Source: Macrosoma leucophasiata
Taxonomy: Eukaryota > Arthropoda > Insecta > Lepidoptera > Hedylidae
Direction of reading: 5' to 3'
Assembly: GCA_036365455.1 (NCBI GenBank)
Contig: JAWQUS010000032.1
Coordinates: forward strand, 18,546,001-18,610,000
Length of the DNA stretch: 64,000 nucleotides
Every line of letters begins with the position of its first letter. Within the stretch, counting starts at the first letter, position 1. The notes beneath the pieces were generated by a model that did no database searches, was not told the DNA's origin, and worked only from the letters and a program-made list of their open reading frames with translations. Of this stretch, positions 11,275 to 26,300 are shown one piece after another. A program made the position numbers and the translations under genes.

Positions 11275-14200
11275 ATGGTCACCACACGCAAGGATCTGCT
11301 GCTGTTCTTCGACCGGCCCTTAGAGCCTTGCTTCATGCAGAAAGGAGAAGACAAAACAGTCCTGCAACTGCCTAGTGGTTACTTTGTAAGTTTCATTTGA
11401 GTTCCAACTAAATTTATTGAGTATTATCTGTTTTTAGGGTTCTTTACCTCTATAGAGCAACACGGGCTACCGGCCGCGGCAGACCGGAGGGGAGTAGTCA
11501 TATACAGACTCCGCATTGGAGCAGCGTGGTAGAGTAAGCTGCCTGGAGCTGCTCCAATGCGGGTTGGTGGAGGTAAAGAAAAAAAAAAGAAAAGAAAACA
11601 TTTATTTGGACAGCACAGAGACATGACGATACAAATTGCCAGACGATTGGTACACAGGTACAATGAAACAAAAAGCAAAAACAATAACAATTAAAAAAGA
11701 AAAAAAAAAGAGATTAAGTCTCACGGCTGGTCCAAATGGGAGCCCAGATCAGCTTCATGTCAAGTCGATCACATCAATCGACTTGACGCTGATTTTCATC
11801 TGGGACCCTGGTGTTTCACGGATGTCAAGCAGATCAAACAAATTAAAGTAATAAAATTAATAATTAAACAAATTAAATTAATAATGGTTAACAATATATA
11901 CTTACATATTTTGTCAGGACAAATAATATAGCATATTTACGATAATTATAGGTACATATATTCTTATTATACCATACATAAAAATAAATGTTTACAATGA
12001 ATATTTTTTACATAATATACTTATATTACGTATATATACCGATAATGTTAGGTAGGTACGGGTTAGTGGCCAACCCGCTGTCGGATGTTTTCAAACCACC
12101 GATAAGGCCTCCGACAAGGTTTAGCGACTGCTATCTATCGATAGCAACCGGGACCGACGGCTTAACGTGCCCTCCGAAGCACGGAAACGCGCATTTTAAT
12201 TCGCCACTAGCGGTCGCCCATCACGCGCCCGTATTGCTTTACCGAGTAGATCTACACAAGCCGCTGGGCCATGCGCGCTTCCTTTTTTTATTTAGATGTT
12301 CATGCCGACATATCTTTCTCGCAGGCTGATAAATATAAGAACAACGCATCGGACAGCTCCGTTCCGGACGCCCTCTCCAGCCGGTTCTCGAAGGATGCCA
12401 ATCGTATTATCCCCGTCAGGAATATAGCCATGCCGGACCTCAGTGTACCCATGCAGTTGCCATACAGATCACAGTTCTCCCTATTCGTCAATAGTCACAG
12501 GACAATGGCTGGCAGACTCATCGATATTTTTTTGAGTAAGTGAAACATCTCGGTCTTTTACTGGTGGTGTACGCCCACGAGCTCGAGTGACGGAGCTCGC
12601 GGGCGTAGGCACCACCGCATTACCTAATTTACTTGCCGCTAAATGGTACTTCAGCACTATCGTGTTCCGGTCAGGTGGTAATGTACGGCTCTGTAATCTC
12701 CGGCACAGAGGCATAACACCTTAGGCCTCAGGAGTGGTAACGCATCTGCATTTTGACCTTGGTCTTCGTGTAAGTGTCTATAGTCTATAGGCTGCAGTCA
12801 TCATTTAACATCAATGTGAACTGCAATGCTTGTTAGCCACTTTCATTACATAAGACAAATGTGACTTGCACAAAAAAACATACAAACTCCTTTTTTATAA
12901 GTCGGTAAATAATTATAAATGGTTGTTGCAGAAATGCGTGACTTGGACGACCTGATGGCGATCTGCTCCTACTGTCAGATGAGGATCAACCCCTACATGT
13001 TCAACTACTGTCTCTCCGTGGCCTTGTTACACAGGTACCTACCGTATTTTTAGGGTTCCGTAGCCTTCAATGAACCAAAGAAGAAGCTACATGCGCATCG
13101 ACGTTTGATTAGTGCGTGACTCGCAGCTGCAGCATCGCGAGAACCGCTTAGGGGCCTCGTTGATGCGCATGTTTGTGTGATTGTGCCGTTTCAAGGTTTT
13201 GTACGTAGTTTCCATACTGTTCATATTTGTACTGTGACTGAGATAGGGCCCTGTCGACCGGATAGTGTTATAAGCGGCAACCCGGTGCGAGGCCACGCCC
13301 ACACTTTACCCTGAATACCGTGTCGTGTACGAAATGATAGTGAATTTTTTTTTATGACATTAAGTTGACAGACGGGCCACCTGATGGTAAGTGGTCACCG
13401 TCGCCTATGAACATTTGCAACACCAGGGGAGTTGCCAACGCGCTGCCAACCCTGAAGGACTCCATATTGTAGCACCGAGGGAACACCTCAGAGGGAAGTT
13501 CGTTCCATAATTTACACGTTCTGGACAGAAACGAACGAGAAAACCGCACCGTTGAGCACTGCCAGGTGTCCAGTCGGTGAGGGTGAAAGTTCTCTCTTCG
13601 GCGGGTAGTACGGTGTAGGAAAAGAGACGGTGGCACCATGTCGAACAGTTCGACAGAGCACTCACCATTGTAGAGACGGTATAGCTCAGATGTTCGAGCC
13701 TGTCTGTAAGTCCTGGATCGTTAACAATACGAACAGCGCGTCTTTGTAGGGAGTCAAGTGGACCAAGCTGGTATTTGGGGGCTCCCGCCTACAAATGAGA
13801 GCAGTATTCCAGATGGGGACGCACTTGGGCCTTATAAAGCTGTAAGTAGCTGCCCCGATGAAATACTGCCTCGCTTTGTTAAGCACCCCCAACTTTTTGG
13901 ATGCCAAATTGTTGATGAATTATAGTTTCGTAAAGCCCATCCGTTCATCAGTCCATCTAACCACAGCATAACTCAGAGACTCTTAGTTCTAGAATCGTGT
14001 AATTTAGCATGAATATAGATGGAATCTGAAGTCGTGCCGATAATATATGTATACGTGTATTTATTTTCAGACCAGATACAAAGGGCATGGACATAACAAA
14101 CTTGGCAGAAACCTTCACGGATAAGATGGTAAACCCGAAGAGTATGCGTGAGGCTCGGGAGATCAGCAAGAACGGGGTCACATTGAATAGGGTATGACAT

Positions 14201-17200
14201 AGTTGCTTGTTTTGTTAAAAGCCCGTCGCTTCAGTACTCTGGGGGGTAGCAGGCCACTACCGCTACCTACGAGTAATAATGAATAGATATGGTGCAAACA
14301 TTGCTTCGATTTTGGTTCAATTAAAGGCGCGGGCCGACCGCGGTGCATGGCGAGGCTGCGCACGTGTATTAAGCTTCGCTTTATATGAAATTGTATGTGG
14401 TAGTGTCCACTGCAACCCACGAAGAGGCTACACGTGAATTGACGCCATTAATACATGCGTGGCTAGCTCGAATAGGCGGTTACATAGCTCAACGCTATCA
14501 ACGTGGGTCTACGGAACGTGTACCTGTGATTTCCGGCACAGAGACATAACACCTTAAGCCTCTGTAAGGAGTGGTAACGCATCTGTATTTTGGCCTTGGT
14601 AAAAAAAACGTTTCCACTGGGAGTACACGAATATGGCAGCTCGCTTACTACATACTTGGATTGCAGTGGGACGTGCGAAGCCTCCGTGCGCCGTGCCACG
14701 CCACACTATACATTATTCGTGGGTCTTCATGTACTCCAGTGGAAACATTGACCCACGTTGTCAAACAAATAAATCAAATTCATCAAATTAATTAATCAAA
14801 ATCAAATTAGTGTCCGTGCACAGCATGCGTCACGGTGGGCCTGCGCCTTAACGCAAACAAACTCAAGCTACGTACAAATTAACCGCGGCAAACCATCGAA
14901 CATTGGCGCCATTAATATGTACGCAGCTTAACTGTAGGTAATCATAACAAATACTCACACGTTCAACATAAGCAATGTTTGCATGCGATTGGACTCGACA
15001 GATCTTTGATCAGTGTGTGTTGCCAGTGATAACATATGGAACCGAAACTTACTTAAAGGGTACTAGCTGTTACCCGCCGCTTAACCCGCGTGCATTTCGT
15101 TTTTTTACCAATAATATAATAATAATAATGGCAACCCTTGATACGTCCCACTGCTGGGCACGAGTCTCTCCCCTTCTTGCGAGGAGGCTTGGAGCTTACT
15201 CCACCACGCTGCTCCAATGCGGGTTGGTGGAGATAAGGGTTGTCGGATGTTTTCAAGGCCTCCGACAACGTTCAACGACTGCTATCTATCGATAGCAACC
15301 GGGACCGACGGCTGAACGTGCCCTCCGAAGCACGGAAACGCGTATGTTAATTTGCCACTAGCGGTTACTCATCACAGATCTGACCGCGCCCGTATCGCTT
15401 AACCAATTAGATCGCTTCCGATCTACACCAGCCGCAGGGCCCTGCGCGCAAACTTTTTTATTACCAAACAAACACTTAACTGACTGACGACCCGGTTAAT
15501 CCAGCGGTGCGAAACCACCGTTTGATTCGAAGGGTCGCGGGTTCGATCCCCGCACCGGGACAAATATTTGTATGATCTACAGATATTTATTTCGGGTCTG
15601 GGTGTTTGTGTATGTGTTGTGTGTGTATAACGGCACCCACGATACAGGTTTATACGTAGTGTGGGACTGTGAGTGTAAGCATAAAAAAAAAATTAAAAGA
15701 AATTAAAAAAAAAAACTCTGTCTCCCCAATCCCCCACTAGCGTTTCAAACCTTGAACCTCACCGATTCTCCAGATTGGATGGTCGCAGATTCCCTTGTCC
15801 CAACTGGAAAGTTGCAGTTACCTATTTTACGTATGGGGAGGTCCGTCACCCCAACCCCCACTGTTCTTTGGTACCTGAACCCTACCGATTTCCCGGTCCC
15901 GATGGAGGAGTAGCATTTACTTACTTATCTTTGTAGAAATAATATTTCGGTCGCATTCCAAGCCTCCCGCCACCGTGGTCTCAGGCAGACAAATTCGACG
16001 ATGTTCAGGCGGGGCCGACCGCCTAACTAATGCTTTCGCTTATGACGTTATCTTGTATCGTTCCGTACCGTCTATTAAAACATTTTGCTCTTAAGTACCT
16101 GCGGATGAAAATGCTTCCAGGAAAAAGTTAGACGGTACGAAACTGACGAGATGATGTCATAATCGAAAGCTAAACGAAAGCGGTCGGCCCCCAGATCGTA
16201 ATGTACTGTACCCTGTAATTTCCAGCGCAGAGCCATAACCAATTAAAGCTCAGGAGTGGCAATACATCTACTATTAAACATCTGGCTTTTATGTAGATAT
16301 CTATAAGCTACAGTATCACTTATCGTCAATATGAACCGTCTGCTTGTTCGTCATTATTATGACAATAAAAAACCTGGTGTGGTTTTCTCTTCCAGACGCC
16401 GGTGTTAATCCCACTGAACTTCACTGGATCTCCATCAAACCCGGAACAGAGGGTGGCTTACTTCCGCGAAGACATCGGCATCAACCTTCACCACTGGCAC
16501 TGGCACCTGGTGTACCCGTTTGAATCTGCCAACATTGACATCGTGAAGAAGGACCGGCGCGGGGAGCTCTTCTATTATATGCACCAACAAATCATTGCCA
16601 GGTAGAGTATCATTGAGAGGTTGGTGATAGGAGCTCAAGGACGTAAACACCACCGCATTACACCTACCACCTGTGCTTACGAGTTCCTACCTGGGCGTAG
16701 GCAACTTAGGCAGGCGAAGGCAGTTTAGCTCTACCGTGTTCCGGTAGATAGATAGGTATATAGTACAGAAAACCTCGTGCGCGAATTCGACTCGCATTTC
16801 ATCGGATTTTTACATTTTTATGAAATTTCCTTAATCTTTGCAACGCTTACAGATACAACACAGAGAGGATGTGCAATGGACTGAACCGTGTGAAGCCATT
16901 CGAGGATTTCGATCAGCCGATTGAAGAAGGATATTTCCCCAAACTTAACTCGGTAGTGGCGAGCAGAACTTGGGCACCTAGGTAAGAAAACATAGCTTCA
17001 CTTTTACTTCTTCGCAAAAGAGGAATTTCAAGCGAAAGATCTTTACTGCTGCTCGAAATCTTTCCCCAGCGATTAATAGTGAATCAGAATCAGAAACTCA
17101 TTTATTCGTTTAGGGTGACAGGCACCTCTTATGACACGTCAAACACAAACAAAATAAATTAAAGTGAATAACAATTGATATACATGTCAAACAAGATAAA

Positions 17201-20200
17201 AAATATATGTAAAGTCAAGAATATCACTAAGATAAAACTAAATGTAATAAACGAATGTAAAAAGTATATCAGTAGAATGTCTCATTTCCCCTTTACAAAC
17301 TGATAACAAAGAGTAAAAAGAAAAGAAAAAGAGTCATTCTTTGTCATTCACCGGCAAAGTTCCAAAGGCCAATATGATCTGAGAAAAACTTGCCGGAAAA
17401 AACTCAGTCGGCTCTTTTAAAAATATCTCTTAGGCATATTTTTACAATTTTCCATAATTTAAATTTAAACAAACTTAAAATTAACAATATAATATAAACA
17501 TTACACTTTGATTATTACATTTAACACCCTTGTGGAGTAGTAGGAGTGGAGTGTAGTGCGTCATTAGGGGAGAATGGCATGGCATGACAACAACCCTTTT
17601 TATGTTCCACTACCGGGTACGAGTCTCTCCCTTTTTTTGGGAAGGCCTAGAGCTTACTCCACCACGCTCCAATGCGGGTTGGTGGAGATACGGGTTACGG
17701 GTTAGTAGCCAACCCGCTGTCGGATGTTTTCGAACCGCGCATACGGCCTCCGACAAGGTTTAACAATTGCTACCTATCGATAACAACCGGGAACGGGACT
17801 GGTCTGTTCTGGTCTGGAAGTGCTACATTTATTTATTAATTCTCTCATTTAAGAGCTCCTACTGAGTTTGTCCGGTAGCGGAGTTCTTCTCGGTAGTCAC
17901 TGCACTTGGATCTCTGAAGTGAATAGCTTTGATTTTAATGATTAAGTTTTTCTTTTTGTATTATATCTAGTTCATTTTATGCTATTTTAAAAAAATATTC
18001 CAATTTTGACTTACTATTAATATCTGTGTTTACTTTCACTGTGTGTGTTATTTATTATAGTTATTTTTAACGTACATAACTTCACGCCTGTAATCCCCGA
18101 AGGAGTAAGCAGAGCTAAATGCATGCATTCAAGCAACACCCACGATTCGCCGTTTACGTTTTTGGCCCATGTAACAGGTGGCGAACCTGATGCCATCTCC
18201 GGGCACATTACCAAACTCCGAGGTACTGGGAAACTTCCAGAAAATTAAAAAATCCCAATAGAACCAGAGATAAAAGATTTTAAATCGTTGTCTCTGATGC
18301 TCTGATATCGCCGGACCCGGGAATCGAACCCAGGACCTCCTCGGGGTTTTTTTTGTTTGAATGTTGCGCATTTAGAGAAAACTCTATGGAAGTATTGCTT
18401 TTCTACAGATTCGAAAATACCCGCATCACAGATCTGGATAGGCCGGTGGAGCAGATGAAGCGAGATGTGTCCAGACTGAACACCTGGAGGGAGCGCTTCA
18501 TCCAAGCCATCCAAACTAAGAGCGTCAAACTGGTTGGAAAAATTTAATAATGGATTTTTTTTATATCCTCTTTTGGAGCAAGATTATTTATTGCAGCCTA
18601 TAAACATCTACATAAAAACCAGTAGTCAATATGCAGATGCGTTGCCACTCCTGAGACCTAAGTTATATTATGTCTCTGTGCTAATTATTACGGGGCCATA
18701 TATCACCATCTAATCGGAACACGATAGTTCTGAACACTACCATTTAGCGGCAGGTAGGTTAGGTAGGTAATGCGGTGGTGCCACCCGTAAAAAATAATAA
18801 GTGATGAATATGATTATTATACAAGGACATTTTTTATACCCTTGCAGGGTTCATGTGTACAGTTTTCAGTTTAAAAAATACTATGAACAATATTTATGCA
18901 AAATAAATAAACGTGTAAATTGAAATTTGATCTACACTACAGCCTAAGTGCGGCTGGCGGTTAAGAGATACGGCCGCGGTCGGGTGAGTGATGGGTGACC
19001 GCTAGTGGCAAATTAAAAATGGGTGTTTCAGTGCTTCGGAGGGCACGTTAAGCCATCGGTCCCGGTTGCTGTCGATAGATAGGTGTCGTTAAACCTTATT
19101 AACTGGGGGCCTTATGGGCGGTTTGAAAACATCCGACAGCGGGTTGGCCACTAACCCGTATCTTCACCAACCCGCATTGGAGCAGCGTGGTGGCGTAAGC
19201 TCCAGGCCTCCCCCCAAAAAGGTGAGAGACTCGTGCCCAGCAGTGGGACGTGTATTAGGTTGCCATTATTATTATTTATTATTACAGCCCAAGAACCGCA
19301 CGCTCCCTCTGGACGAGGAGACCGGCATCGACGTGCTGGGCAACATGATGGAGTCGTCCATCATTAGCCCCAATCGTGAATACTACGGCAACCTCCACAA
19401 CATGGGGCACGTCTTCATCTCCTACGCCCACGACCCTGACCATAGGAATCTGGTACGTTAGTTATTTTACAATTCGTATCCTAATTTCCTAGCTGCCTCA
19501 GTAGCCTAGTGGTAGCAGGCCACTGTTATATATATTATATCCGTGTCCCACCGAGTAGTTTCCAGTTGACAACCAGCGTCAGGCTCCGGCTTGACATTAT
19601 GCTGAACTGGGAACTATTTGGTGCAGCCGTGAGATCTTGTTTTTTTTCTACTGTTACAAGGTACCTATTTTTTTTTATATTAACAGTGTTCTTTCTTTTT
19701 TTTTGTGTTATAATGTCAATGCTTTCATAAATGTTGTTTTTTTTTGTCGTACCAACCTACTTGTATTTTAAATGTTTAATTTTTTCCTATTGTTTTTCTA
19801 TGCAGTACTTGATCGGCTGCGCCAATAAATGTTTTTTCTTCTTCTTCTTCTTCTTCTTCTTCTATTACTACGCTGGGGCCTTGACTTCGATTCCCACGAA
19901 CCAAAACAACACAAACCATGCGTTGCCATCCCTGAGACATCTCTGATAGTTATTACGGGTTCATACTGTTATATATTGTCTGCGCTTTATTTCTTTTAAT
20001 TGTGAATAAAATAATTTCAGGAACAATTCTCCGTGATGGGAGACTCTGCGACGGCAATGCGCGATCCAGTTTTCTATCGCTGGCACGCACACATTGACAA
20101 TCTCTTCCAACTTTACAAGGATAGCCTCACCCCCTACCCCAACAATAAGGTTAGCTCAATTCAAAACTATTAACTTCGTATTGCCTCACAATGAAATAAT

Positions 20201-23200
20201 GAGTCAAAGGTTTGATAGATACGGACTATTTGTATGGAAAAATGAAATTGTGGTTTTTACTATTTCCCTTCAATTTATTCATATTTTCTTACCTTTCAAA
20301 CCTTCCCTGGACTTCCAAAAATCATTCAAAACCAAAATTAGCCAAATCGGTCCAGCCATTCACGCGTGATGCCGTGACCAAGGAAAACGGGTTGCATTTT
20401 TATATATATAGATTAATAGTCTCTATTACAGTATTACCAGAAAATATGTAATAATACTACGAATAGAATGGACATTCTGACGTCCCGCCCGATATCTCTG
20501 CCTCACCGATCACACCTTCTCCAAAGGCAGTTGAATAAAATTCAACACAACAGTGAAGATGATGCGGCGTCGGTTTAAAGCGGGCGTGCCCAAAGGCGCC
20601 TCAGCGTGCGCTGTGCGTTTGGTGGGGATCACGGAATAGATAAATAAGGATGGAAAGGCCTTTACTTCAATTTAGTATTAGAACCAGTGTCGCCGCTTTT
20701 CTCCCACCATGCAATTTCTTACACAAATGTAACACCATCTCGACAATCACCCACACATTAATCCTCAGGCACCTATTCGTTTGCGTAAGTTTGCATACTA
20801 AGATGTAACGCCCGTAGGCAATAAACACTCGCACGCACACAACAATATACTCACCACTAAACTAGTCGAAGTGTAGCGGACGCATTACATGCTGTACATT
20901 GCAAGCGGAGACAGTAATAGCGTTTATTGAGCGAGTGCTTAACGAGCAATGTATTTGCTAGCAGTAACGTTTAAATAATGCAGTTTAACCCATTCAATAC
21001 GGCGCACGCCGATCGGCGTATTATTTTTTCATACTCAGAATCGGACCACGCCGATCGGCGTAATGTAGAATTGTTTAATACTTTATCCAAATCAGATGAT
21101 TTAATAATAAAATATAGACCAATATGCTTGTAATTTATAAAAGAAATGCCTGGTACAAGTAGTTTCTGGATATTTCAGTTCTAGAAACGTTGAGTTTTCT
21201 TACTCTGGTGCTGAAAACGCCAATCGGCGTATTCCAGGGATTACTAAATTTTTATTGGTTTAAAAAAAATAATATTGTAATATTATTTATATTCTTATAT
21301 ACAAACAGCTAAAATAATCTATTAAAATAAAACTTGTAAGAAGCTGACTCGCGCACGAAATGTTCCCTAAGATCATTTATTAAAAAAACGGCAAAAATTC
21401 ACGTTTGTTGTATGGGACTCCACCTCTAAAAGTTTCGTTTTTACCTTTTAGGTACGGAACCCTAAAACCTGGCAAAGTGCGAGTCGGACACGTACATGAT
21501 GGGTTCCGTAAAGGCAAGCATAGATCAGGGGCATAATAGAGAATAGTATTTTTTTGCAAACAAAAAATAACTTTGTTTTTCATAGTGTTTTACGGAATTT
21601 TTATGAAAAACAAAGTTATTATTTGCAGTTTTTGAAATAGACCTATATCCTAAAAACGGCTTACTGTTACTCATAGAAACCAATTTTCGTTGAATGTTTC
21701 CAGTCATATTTTTTATTTTCAATCTGATAGTTTAAGAGTTTGGAATGATTCACATTGAAAAAAAAAAAGAGTTGCGTTTATTATTCTTTTCGCGGTATTT
21801 TATTATGATTTATATTCCCAGGCTAATGTGAAACATAGTAAAATTCAAAGGATTATGGCATTTAAGCTAAGAATTTTCTTCTGGATTTTTTTGTCGCGTC
21901 TTTCTATTAAAAATATGTTCAAATATGAAAATGGGTTTATAAAATGGTTTGCAACTCCTGATAATATTCGGAGTTATCAATAATTTAATTCTTTATGCTT
22001 TAAAAAGGATTTTTGTAAGACGGGAGAGTACTTACTCGTAATTATCAAATAAAGAGAGATTACTCACCATTTAAATCCATAATCGACCATTAAACTGTAT
22101 ATATTCCTCTTTTTTTTTCAATTTGTATCACCAAAACTTCACGAATCTTATTTAAATGGGGTAAAGGTATTAAATGAATTGTGCTACTCGCTCTAAAAAC
22201 AGTAATTACTGCAACAACTGTAGCGCATTACTACAGAAATGTGAATTCGAAATGAATTAATTGAAATTCGGCTCGCGAGCTGGTCTCGGCCGAGCCCGGT
22301 GTGGACGCGGCTATTTTTGTGACGTTTTGTAGCGCGACCAAACACTAATCAGGTGAAGTCAGGTGTGTTTGCCTCGCGCCTAATTGGTGTATATTTTCAC
22401 GCCAAGATAAGCTCCACGCACTTACAATGGTTGAAGCAGTTTTCACAGAATAGCGTGTGTATTGTCAATTGTCAATTTAAATACTCGCTAATATCTTTGT
22501 TTGTGGCATTCATTATAAAAAGTGAATGTCATTAGAACTAAGCGTGAACTAATTTGACAGCTGACATTCCCCGGTATCCGAGTGAAGTCGGTGAGCATCC
22601 AGTCCCCGGGCGGCAGCAACCTGCTGACGACGCAGTGGGAGCAGAGCACGCTGGAGCTCGGGCGCGGCCTCGACTTCATGCCGCGCGGCTCCGTGCTCGC
22701 GCGCTTCACGCACCTCACGCACGACGACTTCGAGTTCGTGTGAGTATCGCCCGACTGCCGGTCGTGCTCCAGGTGATCCGAAGATCTGAAAACCGTATTT
22801 CATGATTCGTATAGTAAAAAAACATATGCAAGACCTTCTAAAAATTCCAAAATAGACACTGTATAACGCTTCCTTTCTCATTTACTCCCACGTCAAATCT
22901 TATGAATTTATGTGCCTGTCTCTTTTTACTGGCGCTTTTTCGTTTCATCGACTTTCAAATCACAACAATGGTAAAGAAGTTTTCACTTTTGTGAGAGTGT
23001 AAAGCGCCAGATATCCCGGTCCTTACATACCTCCCGTGCTTCCTCTACCTTCATTATTCTCTTCATACATACATGCACGCCGATTCCTAAGACTTTTGAC
23101 TCCACCCTCGGACAATACTCTAGTGGCGTTAAGTCCGCCATATGTATCTTGCATGCAAAGACTGGCTTCTTACTTTAACTCACGATGACACAGAACGCCT

Positions 23201-23263
23201 TTTGAAACCAATAGTTTAATTACTCAACACAATGACACACAAACACTCTCTCTCTCTCTCTCA

Positions 23264-23306
<43 letters not shown>

Positions 23307-26300
23307 ACAAACATTCACATACACTTACACTTTTATTATATAATTTTTAATATTTTTAAAAAATCTAGTATATCATGTTCTTTTTTTTGTAGCTTAGTCT
23401 AGTTTGAAATTTAAATTTAGTCTATTGTGTAAAATCTGAACCCAATGTTTCGAGGTGGGCGATGGTATCTGCGACACAGTTTCCAACTTTTGCAAATATT
23501 AATTATTGCTTTTATAAAAATTGTAACGGTTGTAATGTTCCTAAATAAACATATTTTTATTTTTATTTTTTATGTGCATAAAAGTATTAATAAAAATATA
23601 AATTAAAGATAAATTGCATCTATGCTATGGACGTTCACATTATTTGATTTTTCACGATAATCTGTACTAGATTTAAGCTCTCATTTAAAAGAGCTCTTAC
23701 TGAGTTTGTTGGGTAGCGGAGTTCTTTTCAGTAGTGACTGCACTTGGAACTCTGCTAAGTGAATAACTTTGATCTTGACGAATAAGTTTTTCTTTTTCTT
23801 CATATAATATATCATCATTGAAAAATTGAAAAAAATTGTGATTATTATGTTTTAACTAAGTAGTTTAAATTCTAATTTTTAATGAACTATTAATATATGT
23901 TTTTGCTTTTACTATATGTAATGGTTATTCACTCTAGGTATTTTATGATTTGTTGACGTTTTGAAAGTATCTGTAAAGATCTATTCGAAATAAAAATATT
24001 TTCTATTCTATTCTAATAAATAACTAAATACTCGATGTATTTGGTCATGGAAGGTCAGTCTTCCTGGGCCTCTGCTACCATCTGTGTAGTCATTCGCTTA
24101 TTCCACATTCCCAAGCCATCGGAACATGCCTTTTTTGTAGAGTTTTTTATGAATCTTTCCCTGGGCGAGTAAAAAATGTTTCTTTGGTTTCTCGGTCGAG
24201 TTTCACTATCTGGGAAAGACAAGGAACGAGATTCTCATGCAGTAAATAATTTCCCGGAATATGGATGATGTGGAGCGATGGGGTTTGTCCAGCAGTAGAT
24301 TTTTTTTGGCTGAAATTATGATTTTTTTACGTCAAAGGATTGACAGACAAGCAGACGGGCCACCTGATGGAAAGTGGTGGCCTATGAACATTTGCAACAC
24401 CAGGGGAGTTGCCAACGCGCTGCCAGCCCTGAATGACTCTTTAGTAGCTAGTTTTTTTTTTTAAGTAATGGAAGTGGCAAACATACATGCACGTCACATT
24501 GATGTTAAGTGATGACTGCAGCCTATAGACACCCACACGGAGACCAAGGTCAAGATGCAGATGCGTTACCATTCCTGAGGCCTAAGGTGTTATGCCTCTG
24601 TGTCGGAAATTACAGGGCCGTACATTACCACCTGACCAGGACACGATAGTGCTGAACACTACCATTTAGCGGCAAGTATGTTAGGTAATGCGGTGGTGCC
24701 TACGCCCGTGAGCTCCGTCACTGGAGCTCTACCACCAGTAAAAGTTAGTTTGAAGAACCCCATATTGTAGCGCCGAGGTAACACCTCAGAGGGAAGTTAG
24801 TTACACAATTTCTGGGTAGGAATGAACGCGCGAATCGGACCGTTGAGCATTTCCAAGTTTCCAATCTGAGCGAGTGGAACTTCTCTCATCGGCGGGTGGT
24901 TCGATGATACCATAACCTTAAAATTCTTCAACAGCATCGACGTGGAGAACACGAGCGGAAGAGGAAAGACGGGTACAGTGCGTCTGTTTATAGCGCCGCG
25001 CTTGGACGAGAACGGACGCCCTCTGCCCTTCAACGTACAACGCAAGCTCATGATCGAGCTGGACAAGTTCTCGCAACCCCGTGAGTATTGAAGGCACATC
25101 CAATGACATTATTCCATAAAATTTTAATTCAATATTCATTATAATAATATCACTTTTCTTTTCTGGTTTTTATGTAGAAATTTTTAGGCTCCAGTAATCA
25201 CTTACCTACCATCAATGTGAACTGTTTGCTCGTTTGCAACTTCATGACTTGAAAAAATGCTCCTCTATCCTTTATATATTTTTTCTCACCACAGTGCCGA
25301 GAGGCAACTCTACCATCCGCCGCAAGAGTACGGAGTCATCAGTGACGATCCCCTACGAGCGCACCTTCCGCGACCAGGGCAAGCGGCCCGGAGACTCCGG
25401 TAGCACCACGGCCGCAGAGTTCGACTTCTGCGGCTGCGGCTGGCCGCATCACATGCTCATACCAAAAGGCACCGAGTCTGGATACCGCATGGTGCTGTTC
25501 GTCATGATCTCCAACTGGGATGAGGATAAGGTAAGGTAGGGAAAAGAATCAAAAGAATTTGACGCTCTCGCCGTCGTGTATACGTTAGCTCTGAGAGAAC
25601 GACGACCATTGTGGCTGCGGATCATTGGAAAACGTGTTGAAGAGAGTGCGTGGTTCCCCCGCGCTCTTTTTAACAGGAGATTTACTTAGATATTCTAAGA
25701 CGTTACTTGAAACATTGCTTGACTCACACTCAGCTTTAGATACTCTATGAGGACGCTTCGAAATTCATATTCTTAGTTGTAGTTCACAAAGTCTTGAAAA
25801 AATCATTTTTATAGAATATTTTTAGACAGTTTCGACACGAAAAACTTATTGAGCGCAAGAATATGATGTAAATGTAAATAATATAATACTCCTCGAAATT
25901 TCAACGCAGATTTGACCTACCCTGGAGTTTGACAATTGTCTTCTTACCTCAAACGAAGGCAGAATGTCTGACGTTATTAGTTACAACTAAGGGTACCAAT
26001 TTCATTGAGGAAGGTTGAGTTAAGGTCGAAATTACGACCTGGAATATGGGTGTTGATGGTTATAAGTAACTTCACATCTATATTTCTCTATCTGTCTATA
26101 TTTCTAGAGGTTTGTTTGCATGCATTAAAGTAAACATGCAAACATTCACGATTCAAGTTTCATCCAATGTAATAGACGGCTACTGACATCTCCGGGCACA
26201 TAACCAAACTTCAAGGATGGCCGCGGGAAACTTAAACAGGGCAGAGCACGGGCTCATCATCCAGTATTAAACCCGGGCGTGTGAGGAGCCATCGAGGCCT

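Noticed and set aside
15484..15570. Possible tRNA gene on the plus strand
   Set aside because: Followed by a SINE body shared with 140-345.
22549..22881. Open minus-strand frame of 110 codons over exon 10 of PPO gene A (a similar one at 38190-38591)
   Set aside because: A shadow of the very GC-rich exon. The two shadows resemble each other only because the exon is identical in both genes.
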